This document shows, in pieces, positions 55,492-64,000 of a DNA stretch of 64,000 nt. Location: assembly GCA_007695015.1 (NCBI GenBank), contig REEN01000067.1:60801-124800 (forward strand). The letters run 5' to 3'. Every line of letters begins with the position of its first letter. The stretch's first letter is position 1. The notes under the pieces are model-generated. The model worked only from the letters and a program-made list of their open reading frames with translations, did no database searches and was not told where the DNA came from. The position numbers were made by a program, and so were the translations under genes. Source of the stretch: Marinilabiliales bacterium. Lineage in GTDB: Bacteria > Bacteroidota > Bacteroidia > Bacteroidales > PUMT01.

Positions 55492-56340
55492 TCACAGACG
55501 GTTAAGCATATCGGGTGCTCCATCCCTGTAGGCCGGACTGATCCATTGTTCGAATGGGTGATATTTGCTTTCTGCCGCCCACCTTATTCCCCTTTTCTGG
55601 ATTTCAAGGGCCTCATAAACTTCAAAATCGCCAATAACATGCCCGAGAGCAGAATAAAACACGCGTCCCTTGCCATAATACTTCTTCCAGACCTGGGGCA
55701 TTACAGTGCCTCCTATCCAATTAGCATGCTCGTCGGTAAAGGTCGTAGTTGCCATAACCTTCACATTGGGATCAACGTGCATGTAATATTGCTCTGAATG
55801 CATGTTGAAATCTTCAAGTCCGGCCGTTACAGGATCTTCATGGTCAACTATGTTCACCCGGTAATGAATAATCCCACCCGGATGTGACACCCATTGCCCT
55901 CCTGTCATAAACTGGTACTCAACATTGTTCCTGAAAGAATCACACAGTCCGCCATGCCACCCCGCAATGCCGCAGCCGTTTTTCACTGCCTCAAGCAGGC
56001 CCTTTTCCTGCTCATTCGAGATCTGGCCCATGGTCCAAATCTGCACCACGAGATCAAGAGAATCCATGAGCTCCTTGTCAAGATAGGCGTCAAGCGTGTC
56101 GGATACCGTTACCTCTGCTCCCTCCTGCCTCATCCAGGGGACAAAAAGGTCACGTGAGGGTTCGGGGTCGTGCCCGTCCCAGCCTCCGTAAACAAACAAT
56201 ACTTTCTTGCCTTTAAGTGTGGGCGCCGGCTGTACAGCCAACGGCCGGGCCAGCAGGGCTTTGGCTCCGATCATACCTGCTCCTCCGGCCATTACAGTCT
56301 TTTTGATAAAACGTCTGCGGGATGATGAATGATTATCCAT
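55492..56340 (-). CDS. ThuA-domain (trehalose-utilisation-like) exported protein
   Basis: The 282-residue protein opens with a twin-arginine-like leader (SSRRRFIKKTVMAGGAGMIGAKALL). The ThuA glutamine-amidotransferase-like domain (about 40-260) shows VLFVYGGWDGHDP and a glycine-rich GCGIAGWHGG segment, followed by GGQWVSHPGG. HSEQYYMHVDPNV and VFYSALGHV complete it. ThuA-like proteins are widespread beside sugar-use genes, but the reaction is unsettled. Here the gene follows rhaA by 29 bp and would share its transcript, tying it to rhamnose use. Confidence 0.87.
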   Translation of the reverse strand: MDNHSSSRRRFIKKTVMAGGAGMIGAKALLARPLAVQPAPTLKGKKVLFVYGGWDGHDPEPSRDLFVPWMRQEGAEVTVSDTLDAYLDKELMDSLDLVVQIWTMGQISNEQEKGLLEAVKNGCGIAGWHGGLCDSFRNNVEYQFMTGGQWVSHPGGIIHYRVNIVDHEDPVTAGLEDFNMHSEQYYMHVDPNVKVMATTTFTDEHANWIGGTVMPQVWKKYYGKGRVFYSALGHVIGDFEVYEALEIQKRGIRWAAESKYHPFEQWISPAYRDGAPDMLNRL

Positions 56341-56369
56341 AATAAAAGATTTTATTGGTTAAAATTTAG

Positions 56370-57641
56370 TCAAACTCTTTTTGAAAGAACCGTTTTCTCA
56401 TATTCAGCTACAGCTTTGGTATATTCAACTGAAACCGGCACATCACCTGTCAGGCAGTAATAATCATATACTGCTCCGAATGGCCTGGTCTTCATGATCT
56501 CCATATATGCAAGACGCTCAAAGTACCTGCCCTCCTCCTCAAATTTCCTGAGAAGGTGAACAGGCTCGAGAAGCGCATACAAAAAAGCCGTCTGGGCGGC
56601 ACGCACACCGGTGACATAGGCCCCTACCCTGTTAATGCTTGCATCGAAAAAATCGAGGCCGACGCGGACTCTGTCAAGGGCCTTGCACCTGACCACCTCC
56701 TGGGCGATAAGCTGAATCTCATCGTTGAATGTCACAACATGGTCACTGTCCCATCTGACACCCCTTGTAAGGTGCAGCAGAAGTCCGTCAAAGAACTGCA
56801 GGAGTGCCGATATCTTGTCCCCTGCCTGCTCAGTCGGATGGAAATGGCCGTTGTCGATACATACCATTTTCCCCTTCTGCAGGGCATAGGCAATATAAAA
56901 CTCAAGTGAGCCGACCACCATGGCCTCTGACCCGATACCGAAAAGCTTGCTCTCTAAAGAATCAATTAAATGGGCAGACGGGTACTCAACAGAGAATATC
57001 TCATCGAGAGATTCCTTCAACAGGGACCTGTGCGTGTTCCTGTCAACCGGCACATCTTTTGATCCGTCAGGTATCCAGATATTATTCACAGCCGCAGTGC
57101 CGAGTTCCCTGCCCATGACCGAAGCTATCTCCCTGCACCTTTTTACATGTTCAATCCAGAACCGCCTGTGCTTCTGGTTCTTGTCCGATAAAGTATATCC
57201 GTTATCAGCGAACGGATGTGAAAAGCAGGTGGGATTGAAATCCAGGCCTGTACCATTATCCTTTGCCCAGTCAATCCACCTCTGAAAATGAACCGGCTCT
57301 ATCTCGTCGCGATCAACCCCCCGGCCTCCGAAATCACCATAAATTGCATGCAGGTTGAGTCGTTGTCTTCCGGGAAGAAGGCTCATTACCTTGTCAATAT
57401 CCTGGATAAGTTCATCAATACTGCGGGCTTTCCCCGGGTAATTACCGGTAACCTGAATTCCTCCCCCGCCCAGGCGGGAATCAGGACTTTCGAAACCGCC
57501 CACATCATCGGCCTGCCAGCAGTGAAGAGAAATGTTAACTGAATCCAGCATTTTCAGCGCCTCGTCCGTATCTACACCAATTTCAGCATACATATCCCTT
57601 GCCATCCTGTAGGCTTCCTCAATTTTCCTGTTTTTGTCCAT
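56370..57641 (-). CDS. rhaA: L-rhamnose isomerase
   Basis: Converts L-rhamnose to L-rhamnulose, the first step of the phosphorylated rhamnose pathway. The 423-residue metal-dependent TIM barrel starts with NISLHCWQADDVGGFE and contains RLNLHAIYGDFGGRGVDRDEIEP, then LDFNPTCFSHPFADNGYTLSD. The Mn-binding IDNGHFHPTEQ is near 265 and WDSDHVV near 300. All fit the RhaA family. ThuA is downstream in the same operon; an NCS1 permease is divergent. rhaB and rhaD are not in the window. Confidence 0.95.
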   Translation of the reverse strand: MDKNRKIEEAYRMARDMYAEIGVDTDEALKMLDSVNISLHCWQADDVGGFESPDSRLGGGGIQVTGNYPGKARSIDELIQDIDKVMSLLPGRQRLNLHAIYGDFGGRGVDRDEIEPVHFQRWIDWAKDNGTGLDFNPTCFSHPFADNGYTLSDKNQKHRRFWIEHVKRCREIASVMGRELGTAAVNNIWIPDGSKDVPVDRNTHRSLLKESLDEIFSVEYPSAHLIDSLESKLFGIGSEAMVVGSLEFYIAYALQKGKMVCIDNGHFHPTEQAGDKISALLQFFDGLLLHLTRGVRWDSDHVVTFNDEIQLIAQEVVRCKALDRVRVGLDFFDASINRVGAYVTGVRAAQTAFLYALLEPVHLLRKFEEEGRYFERLAYMEIMKTRPFGAVYDYYCLTGDVPVSVEYTKAVAEYEKTVLSKRV

Positions 57642-57807
57642 GCGAGATTATTTAACCGATAAATATATAATTTTAAAACTAACTTTTCAGGCCTGAATAT
57701 CATTAAATCAAAACTTGCATCTTTCAAATAACCCGGATTTTTACCATATTGCATGTTTTTGAAGTAACCATCAATTTACCCGGTTAACAGATTAAGACAA
57801 ACAACCT

Positions 57808-59202
57808 ATGAAGGCCTCCTCCATCACCAGAAAACTTGACAAACTTTACGAATTTGACCGCGAGCCTGTTACCAAGAACAAGCTGCAGCGAATAGGTAAT
57901 TTCCTTGGGATCTATGCAGGAGAACATGTTGCGGGAACCGAATTTGTAATAGGCATCCTCTTCGTCGCCCACGGAGTTTCGGCCACAGATCTTTTCCTGG
58001 GTGGATTCATCGGAAATATCCTGGCAGTCCTCAGTTGGGCTTTCATTACATCGCCGATTGCCGTAAAAGAGAGACTGTCATTGTACTGGCAGCTGAGGAA
58101 AATATGCGGCCCGGTCCTTGTATTCATATACAACATAGTCAATGCCCTGATGTTCTGCTTCCTTGCAGGAGCAATGGTCGCAGTTTCAGCAACGGCGGTA
58201 GGCATCCCTTTCAACATAACCATGCCCTCACTCGGTGATCTGTATCCCAACAGCATAGGCTGGGTAATTACCGTCATATGCGTCGGGGGTGTTATTACCG
58301 CTATTGCCATAATGGGTTTTGAATCACTTGCCCGGTTCGCCAAAATTGCCGCGCCGTGGATGTTCCTGATATTTGTTGCGGCAGCCATAAACACCTTTCC
58401 AAAACTCGGTATAGAACCAGGGCTCGGTAACTTCTGGCAGGTGGCTAATGATACCATATGGACGGGCGTGGCAAGAGAGGGGCAGTCGCAATTCACCATC
58501 TGGCACGTTATATTCTTTACCTGGCTCGCGAATGCTGCCATGCACCTTGGCATGTCTGACCTCACCATTTTCAGGTATGCAAAAAAATGGTATTACGGCT
58601 TTGCCTCTGCCGTGGGAATGTACCTCGGGCACTATATCGCCTGGATAGCTTCAGGAATATTGTATGCCGCCGCGACAAGCGACTCTCCCGGCCCGGTTGC
58701 CTACCAGGCAGTAGGCGTGGCAGGGGCAATATGCGTTGTTATAGCAGGGTGGACAACCGCCAACCCTACGCTTTACAGGGCCGGTCTGGCATTACAGGTG
58801 GCCTCGCCCAACTGGCAGAGATGGAAGGTAACCCTTCTGGCCGGAGCGATAACCACCATAGCAGCAATGTTCCCGGCCCTGGTCATGAGACTGCTTGATT
58901 TCGTGGCGCTGTACGGACTGATACTTATCCCGATGGGAGGAATCATTTTTGCCGATTTCTACCTGTTCAAAAGAGCGGGACTTGAGAGTTATTTTGCAGA
59001 GAAAAGAGGATTGATGTTCAATACTGCAGCTGGTGCAACATGGTTCCTCCTTTTGGCCGCAGCACTGTTTTTCAACCAGGTTGTCGGTATTGAGCTGTTT
59101 TTCCTGCCGGCGCCTACCTGGCTGGCAGCGGTTGGGCTATATCTGTTGTTCTCGCTATTCTACCAGAGATCCATTAATAACGGAATTGCAAAACAACCTT
59201 AA
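57808..59202 (+). CDS. NCS1-family permease
   Basis: The 464-residue inner-membrane protein has about 12 helices of the nucleobase:cation symporter-1 (purine/cytosine permease) type. The first helix is preceded by IGNFLGIYAGEHVAGTEFVIG, and VITAIAIMGFESLARFAKIAAPW and FTIWHVIFFTWLANAAMHLGMSDLTIF are family-like blocks. NCS1 members import cytosine, allantoin, hydantoins or thiamine precursors. Its divergence from rhaA and proximity to GH78/RhaM suggest it may take up rhamnose or another product, which would be an unusual substrate. A small membrane protein follows after 12 bp. Confidence 0.78.
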   Translation: MKASSITRKLDKLYEFDREPVTKNKLQRIGNFLGIYAGEHVAGTEFVIGILFVAHGVSATDLFLGGFIGNILAVLSWAFITSPIAVKERLSLYWQLRKICGPVLVFIYNIVNALMFCFLAGAMVAVSATAVGIPFNITMPSLGDLYPNSIGWVITVICVGGVITAIAIMGFESLARFAKIAAPWMFLIFVAAAINTFPKLGIEPGLGNFWQVANDTIWTGVAREGQSQFTIWHVIFFTWLANAAMHLGMSDLTIFRYAKKWYYGFASAVGMYLGHYIAWIASGILYAAATSDSPGPVAYQAVGVAGAICVVIAGWTTANPTLYRAGLALQVASPNWQRWKVTLLAGAITTIAAMFPALVMRLLDFVALYGLILIPMGGIIFADFYLFKRAGLESYFAEKRGLMFNTAAGATWFLLLAAALFFNQVVGIELFFLPAPTWLAAVGLYLLFSLFYQRSINNGIAKQP

Positions 59203-59214
59203 TATAAAACTGTT

Positions 59215-59442
59215 ATGCCTGAAAATACTAAAAAACAAATAATTACACCGGCAGTGAGAACTATTTTTATTATAATGGCGGTACTGGGACTGTTACTGAC
59301 GCTTGTACCCTCCATCCTTAACTGGCAGGGCGTGACCGGCCCGGAACAGGTCAACAGACTGATGCTTGCAGGAGCGATAATATGGTTTGTATCGGCCAGC
59401 TTCCTGTTTTTCAGAAAAAGTGAGGAGCCGGCAGATATTTAG
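59215..59442 (+). CDS. Small two-helix membrane protein next to the permease
   Basis: The 75-residue protein is two hydrophobic helices (about 15-35 and 47-66) with an acidic tail (KSEEPADI). It starts 12 bp after the permease gene and its stop overlaps that of the convergent GH78 gene by 3 bp. It may be an accessory subunit stabilising the permease. I do not recognise the family. Confidence 0.65.
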   Translation: MPENTKKQIITPAVRTIFIIMAVLGLLLTLVPSILNWQGVTGPEQVNRLMLAGAIIWFVSASFLFFRKSEEPADI

Positions 59443-61781
59443 TATGAATGGATAATGTGGTTGCCGGATGTCAGGGCAAAATAGATGTAATCATTATCCC
59501 GGCCTGAAAATTCTGCATCAGGGTGATCAATAGCTGATCCGTTCTCCCAGATAACCAGATCATCAAGCGTCACACGGATAATCTCTCGGTTTAACAACGG
59601 CACTCCGGCTAACAGTCTCCTTCCCTCCGGCGAGCTGATCTCCTGTACAAAACTGTTGCCTTCCCGGCTGAATCTCACCCTGATCTCTCCATAATTCGTT
59701 ACTGAATTGGCTTCCGCCTTTTGCAGGTGCCCCGGATGTGGCTTGAACAATATCTCTGAAAACCCGGGGGCTGCTGGTGCAATGCCTGCAATATACCTGC
59801 TTAGCAATGTGAGCGGTCCGCCCGACCAGCCGTGATTGTAGGTGCCACCCCCGAAGCCGGCAGCTCCTATACCCCATCCCTCCCACAAAGTGGTAAGCTC
59901 GCTCTCAACCATGGGCCCGAAACGCTCCTTCATGCGCTGCAGCGCATCATCAACAAAACCCATCCTGATAAGAGATTCCAATACATACTTTTCCATATAG
60001 GGACTCGCGTGGTACTCCCTCATAAGCACATCCCTTATCAATCCGTAATCCTCCACTGGTGCAACTCCTGCCAGCACTGCCAGGGCATGAGCCCGGTCAT
60101 CGGTTTCTCCGTTATAACCGGGCGACCTGTATTCGTTCCCGGTCCAGAATGCATTCCTGAAATTCTCCGCTAAACTTTCATTTGTGCTGGCAGCCCATTG
60201 TGCATCACTGTCATGGCCCAGCAAAAAGGCCATATTTTCAAAACCCTGCAAGGCCAAAGAATACCAAAGGTTAAACAACAGAGTCATATCCCTGTTATCC
60301 CCCCAGTCGCCCCATGTCCATCCACCGGGGCGCTCAACAACCAGCCCGTTTTCACCTTTCTCCCACACATGAAGATAACTTCTGACACCCGGATACACCG
60401 CCTCCACTGTAACGGTGTCGCCTGTGTAGTAATAATAGTTCCAGAATCCGTAATACCCGATACTGGCAAGCATCTGCATTGGAAGTTCATTATCCCAGTT
60501 CCCTGAAGGAACAGGTGAGTAGATGGTCGAATCGGCACGCTGCCAGTTGATCAGTTCAAGGATCCCTTTGCGCGCCAGGTGGTCGCTTTCCCTGTCAAAT
60601 GCATAAAAAGACTGCTCCAGTTGAAGAATCACATCCCCCCACCATTGGGCCCTTTCCCTGTCAGGGCAATCCATGTATGTATCACGCATGTTGATATAGA
60701 GTGATCTTACAGACTTTTTCCACAGCAGATCATAAAACGGGTCATCACTATTGAAATACCCGGTGAATTCGGTATTGTATCCGGTCTCCCTGTAAAATAG
60801 ATCATGAACCTCAACACCGGCAGGAATCTCATAATGGACATAGTGCCCGTTCATCCATCCGGGAGTCTCAAAATCCTGTTCTCCCTGCCTGGTAATATAT
60901 TCTGTCCGTACATTATATGCACTCCCTCCAAAATAATTATCCGTCAAAATAACTACCCTCTTCCCTTCCGGCGCCACGATCCTGAAGCCTGGTGTGACCT
61001 GGGCGTTATATGGGAGAGGGACTATTATGACGGTGTCATTTGTCACCGTAACAGGAAACCGGGGAGCGGTGTCATACCGGCTGATGCCGTAATCTTTCCA
61101 CCCGGGTATCGGCCTCTCAGCCAGGTTGTTCCATGGAGCCACCGGAGGCACCCCTTTTTCAACTGCACGATGCCACTCAGAATCATCATATCCTGCTGCA
61201 AACCACTCGCCAATATCATCTCTTGCATCATAATGGATATTGGATTCGGGCAAGCGGTAATTAGGATAGGGCTCACCGGTTTCGCCGAATGAGGGATGGA
61301 CAGTAACCTTCCATGTGCTGTCACTAACCAGTGGCAATCCTCCCTCAAGTGCACAGAGATAAAGTCCCGGTAGTCCGCTGTTTTTATGGGAGAACCCATC
61401 CTTTCCGAAGAACCAGACCAGCACTGCGATAACATTTTCTCCCTGCCGGAGAGAGGGCCCTGTATCCACCCGGTCCATGTAAGTATCATCCGGGTTCGGC
61501 CCCCGTTTCAGTCCCCCCTCAAAAACAACCATCTCACCATTTATAAACAACCAGTATTTGCTGTCGGTTGCCACATCTGCCATTAATTCCCCGGAAGGGA
61601 TCTCATCCAGGACAAACGTCTTTCTGAAAACAAGCCACTGGTTGGCAATGGTATCCTCAGCAGGATGAACTATCCATTTGGCTTCTATGCCATTCTCTCC
61701 TGAACACGACAAACCGGTAAAAAAAGCTGCTAAAGCCGCGCAAATCAGGCTGCATGAAACAATCAATCTCTTAATAGCCAT
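59439..61781 (-). CDS. Alpha-L-rhamnosidase (GH78), lipoprotein
   Basis: Hydrolyses terminal alpha-L-rhamnose from glycosides or polysaccharides. The 780-residue protein has a signal ending TGLSCSGENG (lipidated Cys near 26). An N-terminal beta-sandwich carbohydrate-binding part has WLVFRKTFVLDE and KYWLFINGEMVVFEGG. The (alpha/alpha)6 catalytic domain opens with DTYMDCPDRERAQWWGDVI near 375, containing the general acid Asp/Glu site. A C-terminal beta domain with LFKPHPGHLQKAEA follows. RhaM is 17 bp upstream on the same strand and rhaA 1.8 kb away, so release, mutarotation and isomerisation of rhamnose are encoded together. Confidence 0.93.
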   Translation of the reverse strand: MAIKRLIVSCSLICAALAAFFTGLSCSGENGIEAKWIVHPAEDTIANQWLVFRKTFVLDEIPSGELMADVATDSKYWLFINGEMVVFEGGLKRGPNPDDTYMDRVDTGPSLRQGENVIAVLVWFFGKDGFSHKNSGLPGLYLCALEGGLPLVSDSTWKVTVHPSFGETGEPYPNYRLPESNIHYDARDDIGEWFAAGYDDSEWHRAVEKGVPPVAPWNNLAERPIPGWKDYGISRYDTAPRFPVTVTNDTVIIVPLPYNAQVTPGFRIVAPEGKRVVILTDNYFGGSAYNVRTEYITRQGEQDFETPGWMNGHYVHYEIPAGVEVHDLFYRETGYNTEFTGYFNSDDPFYDLLWKKSVRSLYINMRDTYMDCPDRERAQWWGDVILQLEQSFYAFDRESDHLARKGILELINWQRADSTIYSPVPSGNWDNELPMQMLASIGYYGFWNYYYYTGDTVTVEAVYPGVRSYLHVWEKGENGLVVERPGGWTWGDWGDNRDMTLLFNLWYSLALQGFENMAFLLGHDSDAQWAASTNESLAENFRNAFWTGNEYRSPGYNGETDDRAHALAVLAGVAPVEDYGLIRDVLMREYHASPYMEKYVLESLIRMGFVDDALQRMKERFGPMVESELTTLWEGWGIGAAGFGGGTYNHGWSGGPLTLLSRYIAGIAPAAPGFSEILFKPHPGHLQKAEANSVTNYGEIRVRFSREGNSFVQEISSPEGRRLLAGVPLLNREIIRVTLDDLVIWENGSAIDHPDAEFSGRDNDYIYFALTSGNHIIHSY

Positions 61782-61798
61782 AATGTTATTGTTTTATT

Positions 61799-62113
61799 TC
61801 AATCCATGTGGAACACCTGTTCAAGGGGAGTGGAAACCGGCGAATTGTCGGAGTTTGTCTCCATGATATCGGACATATGATCCCACCATCGCCTGACCAC
61901 CTCCTCACTTCCGAGCTCCTGCGATGAGGATCCTTCTGCCTGCTTCTGGACAGCAAAAAGCGTATCAGTCTCATTATCCAGGAATATTGTATAATCAGAT
62001 ATGCCGTTGCTGCTGAGCAGCTCTTTCAGCTCGGGCCATATTGCATCATGCCTCCTTATGTACTCTTCCCTGAAGCCTTTTTTGAGCTTCATCTTAAAAG
62101 CGGTTTTTTGCAT
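61799..62113 (-). CDS. rhaM: L-rhamnose mutarotase
   Basis: Interconverts alpha- and beta-L-rhamnose so RhaA receives its preferred anomer. From the ATG at 62113 the protein is 104 residues, the normal RhaM length; the frame extends to 62173 with an unlikely N-terminus. The [14 protein letters not shown] block holds the conserved Tyr and His, [12 protein letters not shown] follows, and WWDHMSDIM carries the Trp pair. It is the first gene of the operon with the GH78 rhamnosidase. Confidence 0.93.
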   Translation of the reverse strand: MQKTAFKMKLKKGFREEYIRRHDAIWPELKELLSSNGISDYTIFLDNETDTLFAVQKQAEGSSSQELGSEEVVRRWWDHMSDIMETNSDNSPVSTPLEQVFHMD

Positions 62114-62368
62114 AGTATTAAATGTTGCCGGGAATAATCCCGGGGTTGGTTTTAAACAGTGTAATCTATCCACGCATCGGGTCCACCGAATACATATAAG
62201 GAATTACCCTGAATTAGCTTTAAATTCTTGGTATCAATAATGACAGGAGCCTTATCATTCACCCCCAACCTAAACCTAAAAAAACTGGTTAAACCTAAAT
62301 GATATTACGCTTGAAACCTTTCGGTAGTTGCCAGGCTAACATATACCGTGTTGTTGCGTTGGGCGATT

Positions 62369-62674
62369 TTATTTTAATTCTACATTGAAATTAATCTTAG
62401 CGTTCAATGCCCTAAAAACCTTCAATATAGTATCAAACCGTGCATCAGTCAGGTTATTTTCAACCTTGGAAATTTGTGCTTTTTTTACTCCAACCAGCTC
62501 TCCAAGTTGACTTTGAGTTAAATGCTTCTCTTCTCTTATTCTTTTGATTGTTTGTCCTAAAATATCAAGACTCAATTCTTCTTCAAAAGCATCTCTATCT
62601 TCAGTCCCAACTTTGCCTATATGCTTATCAATCATTTCATCCAGGCTTGTTCTGCGTAATTTATTGTTTTCCAT
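62369..62674 (-). CDS. higA: HigA-type antitoxin (XRE helix-turn-helix)
   Basis: The 101-residue protein carries a Cro/C1-type helix-turn-helix at about 40-92 (TIKRIREEKHLTQSQLGELVGVKKAQISKVE). It starts 51 bp after the toxin-like gene, and toxin-before-antitoxin order is the HigBA arrangement. It should neutralise HigB and repress the promoter upstream of the pair. Codon use and base composition are markedly AT-rich compared with the rhamnose genes on its left, consistent with horizontal gain. Confidence 0.85.
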   Translation of the reverse strand: MENNKLRRTSLDEMIDKHIGKVGTEDRDAFEEELSLDILGQTIKRIREEKHLTQSQLGELVGVKKAQISKVENNLTDARFDTILKVFRALNAKINFNVELK

Positions 62675-62725
62675 TTTTCTTTGATTTTAGTTCAAAGTAT
62701 GCTTTTCGTATTTCTTCCGCCCTAT

Positions 62726-63016
62726 TTATCTCACTTTTGGGAGTTTTTTTAGTCTTTTTAATAAATCATGCGTTGCTAAAACAAGAATTTCCGTTTTATC
62801 TGTCTTGTCCCAGAATGCTAACAATCTGTAATACTTTTTCTCGTACAATGTCCGAAACTCCCAGATAATCTCAGTTAATTTTTTAAATAATTCTGAGTCA
62901 TTGACAATCTGTGCTTTTCTTGCATTATAATAGATCTTTCGACGCGTTTTCTCGTTTAAAGAGTCCAAAAAATCAATGGCATCACCCAAAAAGTCAACAT
63001 CGAATTTTTTATCCAT
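62726..63016 (-). CDS. higB: HigB/RelE-type toxin (phage-derived Gp49-like)
   Basis: The 96-residue basic protein fits the Gp49-like HigB family of ribosome-dependent mRNA interferases. Visible features are DFLDSLNEKTRRKIYYNARKA, ELFKKLTEIIWEFRTLY with conserved EFR, YYRLLAFWDK and a basic C-terminus HDLLKRLKKLPK. The antitoxin gene lies 51 bp downstream. The AT-rich composition differs from flanking genes. The toxin is the upstream gene, as in HigBA. Confidence 0.85.
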   Translation of the reverse strand: MDKKFDVDFLGDAIDFLDSLNEKTRRKIYYNARKAQIVNDSELFKKLTEIIWEFRTLYEKKYYRLLAFWDKTDKTEILVLATHDLLKRLKKLPKVR

Positions 63017-63307
63017 TAATTATTTTAATACAAAGATAAGAGTTTCTTAATTAAGAAACAAGTTGATGATTTGCGATATTTCTCCGGCTGACGCACAACG
63101 ATTGTGTAAACATAGTTATGGTGTTTGGATGTATATATTTAATTTTTCATCACTTCTATCGCGTTGTCGGTAGAGCGGTCGGCTTGCCGTTCAGGGTGTC
63201 GAAGAAATCCTTCTTCATAGCCTCTAACAATACCAGCATTTTCCAAAACCGGTTCAGAAAAAAATTTGTAATTGATTGGATTTACTTAAAGCTGTTAGGA
63301 ACCTCAA

Positions 63308-63865
63308 CTATAAATATTTCTTAAGACTGACTCGCAAACTATCCAACGCCCTTGAGATCTGTGTTTTTACAGTATTGACCGATATATTGAGCCTTTCAGA
63401 AATCTCACAATAGGAAAGCAGCTCATACCGGCTTAAAATGAAAATTTCTTTGCATTTGTCAGGAAGTTTATCAATGCTGGCCGTAACATCTTTTTCAAGT
63501 TTTTTAAGGGCTATCTGCTGAAATATGTATTCTTCATCAGGATCTGCCAGTTCCCTCATCTCATCAGAAATATCGATTATCTGATTTTGCCTGGTGTTCT
63601 TTTTTAACCTTTTGTAATCCAGACATGCATTGTGAACACATCTGAAAAGATAGGGCTTGATACCGTGTTGAATATCAATATCCCTGCGCTTATCCCATAA
63701 TTTCAAAAATACATCATTGACTATCTCCTTAACAAGCTCCTCATCCGGAATCACCCCGTAGCAATAGAGACAAAGAGAAGGGAAGTAGCATTTATAAAGA
63801 ATTTCAAAAGCCTTTATATTTCCCTTTTTTACCTTTTGCCACAGGTTTGGGGATGAAATTGTCAT
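63308..63865 (-). CDS. ECF RNA polymerase sigma factor (orphan position)
   Basis: The 185-residue sigma-70 family member has region 2 at about 15-85 (ILYKCYFPSLCLYCYG, ELVKEIVNDVFLKLWDKRRDI) and region 4 at about 125-180 (IDKLPDKCKEIFILSRYELLSYCEISERLNISVNTVKTQI). FecR-type anti-sigma genes normally come next downstream. Instead there are 291 bp of non-coding DNA and then the HigB/HigA pair, so this factor has no partner here. Regulation by an unlinked anti-sigma or by transcription level is possible. It is a close parallel to the factor at 23566-24123. Confidence 0.9.
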   Translation of the reverse strand: MTISSPNLWQKVKKGNIKAFEILYKCYFPSLCLYCYGVIPDEELVKEIVNDVFLKLWDKRRDIDIQHGIKPYLFRCVHNACLDYKRLKKNTRQNQIIDISDEMRELADPDEEYIFQQIALKKLEKDVTASIDKLPDKCKEIFILSRYELLSYCEISERLNISVNTVKTQISRALDSLRVSLKKYL

Positions 63866-64000
63866 TTTAACAAAAGATTTCTGTCATAAAGTTAATAATC
63901 ATAATTAAAATCCATCTAATAAGATAAGTAATTACCATAAATTAAGAGTCTTTCGAAAACTTTGTGTAAACGCCTGAATTCATATTCGGCATCTGTCTTC

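Noticed and set aside
57912..58568. 218-codon minus-strand frame
   Set aside because: Antisense to the NCS1 permease; hydrophobic residues reflect the complementary strand.
62281..63307. Integron attC sites around the toxin-antitoxin pair
   Set aside because: GCTAAC-like and CTAACAA-like strings occur near 62335 and 63220, but no paired R/L boxes of an attC structure could be drawn and there is no integrase.
63118..63324. 68-codon plus-strand frame between higB and the sigma gene
   Set aside because: No recognisable feature, no promoter, and it overlaps the end of the sigma gene.

Overview
The window looks like chromosomal DNA from a Bacteroidota bacterium, probably an anaerobic or fermentative member of Bacteroidales or a related order. 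Evidence: a Rho with the long basic N-terminal insertion typical of the phylum; a short (286 aa) RpoD; promoters of the TTTG-N(about 20)-TAnnTTTG type, best seen at tRNA-Arg; a tmRNA encoding the tag GENNYALAA with no encoded CCA; FISUMP lipoproteins; an ECF sigma/FecR/STN module; and pyruvate:ferredoxin oxidoreductase plus an ArcB/ArcC pair. All assignments come from reading motifs; no database search was run.

Layout. 0-16 kb is mostly housekeeping: partial PFOR, rho, rpoD, rpe, a saccharopine-dehydrogenase-like enzyme, tmRNA, FISUMP lipoprotein, RRM protein, carbamoyltransferase and carbamate kinase, ftsK-lolA, and a 7TM-HD phosphohydrolase. 16-25.5 kb holds an NlpC/P60 peptidase, a sugar MFS permease with a ROK glucokinase, pabB, an ECF sigma/anti-sigma/STN operon without a TonB receptor, and a dipeptide epimerase. 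25.5-25.95 kb is a gene-free stretch of nested inverted repeats ending in a three-way-junction terminator just before a GH20-like gene. 28-33.5 kb is a GntR-controlled island: an exported RraA-like protein, GntR, deoC, an exported Gfo/Idh oxidoreductase and a DUF6807 lipoprotein, with a perfect 16-bp palindrome over the putative rraA promoter.

33.5-46.5 kb contains a second FISUMP lipoprotein, a small lipoprotein, tRNA-Arg(ACG) with a duplicated 3' tail in a folded element, nth, an ABC-F ATPase, an M28 peptidase, an aroD-porin-pncB-pncA operon (Preiss-Handler NAD salvage) and an alpha/beta hydrolase. 46.6-51.8 kb is a likely amino-sugar activation operon: ROK regulator, sodium/solute symporter, nucleotidyltransferase and an N-acetylhexosamine 1-kinase-like kinase. 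It is followed by DoxX, a second Gfo/Idh protein and kynU. 55.5-62.1 kb is an L-rhamnose locus (ThuA, RhaA, NCS1 permease with a small membrane protein, GH78 rhamnosidase, RhaM). The right end has an AT-rich HigB/HigA-type toxin-antitoxin pair and an ECF sigma gene with no anti-sigma beside it.

No rRNA, CRISPR array, insertion sequence or prophage was recognised. The least explained sequences are the structured region at 25.57-25.93 kb and the folded element beside tRNA-Arg at 35.79-35.86 kb.
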